This document shows positions 5,138-5,727 of a DNA stretch of 5,727 bases, piece after piece (within the stretch, counting starts at the first letter, position 1; each line of letters opens with the position of its first letter). The position numbers and the translations under genes are program-made. The notes under the pieces are model-generated. The model saw only the letters and a list, made by a program, of their open reading frames with translations, was not told the DNA's origin and did no database searches. The stretch is from Eubacterium sp. (lineage in GTDB: Bacteria > Bacillota > Clostridia > Lachnospirales > Lachnospiraceae), in assembly GCA_021442545.1 (NCBI GenBank), contig JABUSX010000116.1, positions 1 to 5,727 on the forward strand. The letters run 5' to 3'.

Positions 5138-5727
5138 ATGGGACAGAAAGTGAATCCGCACGGTTTACGTGTTGGAGTAATCAAAGACTGGAATTCCAAA
5201 TGGTATGCGGAAGCTGAGTTTGCCGAATATCTTGCGGAGGATCACAAGATCCGTACATTCCTGAAAAAGAGACTGTATACGGCCGGTATTTCCAATATCG
5301 ATATCGAACGTGCCTCTGACCGTGTAAAGATCGTGATCTATACGCAGAAGCCCGGTATCGTAATCGGAAAAGGCGGTCAGGAGATCGAGAAGATCAAAAA
5401 GGATCTGAAGAAGTTCACAGACAAAAAACTGATCGTTGACATTAAGGAAATCAAGCGTCCGGATCGTGATGCCCAGCTTGTCGCCGAAAACATTGCTCTT
5501 CAGCTGGAAAATCGTATTTCTTTCCGCCGCGCTATGAAATCCGCTATGCAGCGTACAATGCGTGCCGGCGCCAAGGGAATCAAGACAACTGTTTCCGGTC
5601 GTATCGGCGGAGCAGAAATTGCGCGCAGCGAATCTTACAGTGAGGGAACGATCCCGCTTCAGACACTTCGTGCAGATATCGATTACGGATTTGCTGAAGC
5701 AAACACAACATTTGGTATCATTGGTAT
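5138..5727 (+). CDS. rpsC: 30S ribosomal protein S3 (uS3), 3'-truncated by window end
   Basis: The frame runs without a stop from ATG 5138 to the window edge, giving 196 full codons; the family has about 215-230 residues, so the C-terminal strand and tail are missing. S3 forms part of the mRNA entry channel of the 30S head. [13 protein letters not shown] is the typical N-terminus. The KH domain carries G73-I-V-I-G-K-G-G80, with the GKGG loop at 77-80. F129-R130-R131-A-M-K134 matches the E. coli Arg131/Arg132/Lys135 cluster linked to mRNA helicase activity. The C-terminal domain signature ([20 protein letters not shown]) and [12 protein letters not shown] follow. AAGGAGG (5126-5132) overlaps the rplV stop and lies 5 bases before the ATG, leaving a 10-base gap. 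By operon convention rplP, rpmC and rpsQ should come next. Confidence 0.98.
   Translation, partial: MGQKVNPHGLRVGVIKDWNSKWYAEAEFAEYLAEDHKIRTFLKKRLYTAGISNIDIERASDRVKIVIYTQKPGIVIGKGGQEIEKIKKDLKKFTDKKLIVDIKEIKRPDRDAQLVAENIALQLENRISFRRAMKSAMQRTMRAGAKGIKTTVSGRIGGAEIARSESYSEGTIPLQTLRADIDYGFAEANTTFGIIG

Noticed and set aside
1416..5727. Search for a novel defence, mobile or biosynthetic system within the window
   Set aside because: Every gene here is a canonical S10-operon ribosomal protein in standard order; no transposase, integrase, CRISPR repeat or accessory gene is present.

Overview
The window carries the start of a bacterial S10 ribosomal-protein operon and the end of an unrelated upstream gene, all on the + strand. 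In order it holds rpsJ (S10), rplC (L3), rplD (L4), rplW (L23), rplB (L2), rpsS (S19), rplV (L22) and the first 196 codons of rpsC (S3). This is the canonical order. The strong AGGAGG-type ribosome binding sites, the mid-range base composition and the wording of the proteins (for example the S10 and L3 C-termini) point to a low-to-mid GC Firmicute of class Clostridia, most like Lachnospiraceae. That placement is recognition from memory, not a database match.

Layout: (1) 1-948 is the 3' part of a membrane protein with a hydrophobic segment and a long, very acidic cytoplasmic tail. Its visible extracellular and membrane part resembles the C-terminal end of the S26B (SipW-like) signal peptidase family, but its N-terminus and any catalytic residues lie outside the window. 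(2) 949-1415 is a 467-base gene-free stretch. It holds a strong intrinsic terminator (970-1000), an unexplained 13-bp hairpin (1018-1048), an AT-rich tract, a good housekeeping promoter (TTGCAA, 17-base spacer, TAAAAT; 1161-1189) and a transcribed leader of about 220 bases with many potential stems ending at the rpsJ ribosome binding site. (3) 1416-5727 is the operon proper.

Spacing inside the operon is uneven. rplD/rplW overlap by one base, and rplC-rplD, rplB-rpsS, rpsS-rplV and rplV-rpsC are separated by only 10-27 bases. Two junctions are much longer: rpsJ-rplC (105 bases, with a tandemly duplicated small hairpin module) and rplW-rplB (161 bases, with a direct repeat, a GAGA-loop hairpin and a 47-codon open frame). 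These gaps and the leader are the parts the coding annotation does not explain, and they are the best candidates for RNA-level regulation of ribosomal protein synthesis.

Together the gene products build the S10/S3 head region of the 30S subunit, the S19 contact with the 50S, and the peptidyl-transferase and exit-tunnel surroundings of the 50S (L2, L3, L4, L22, L23). S10 also serves as NusE in transcription antitermination. I found no mobile element, CRISPR array, tRNA, rRNA, toxin-antitoxin pair or defence gene. The coding part is ordinary, and the novelty, if any, lies in the non-coding RNA structure.
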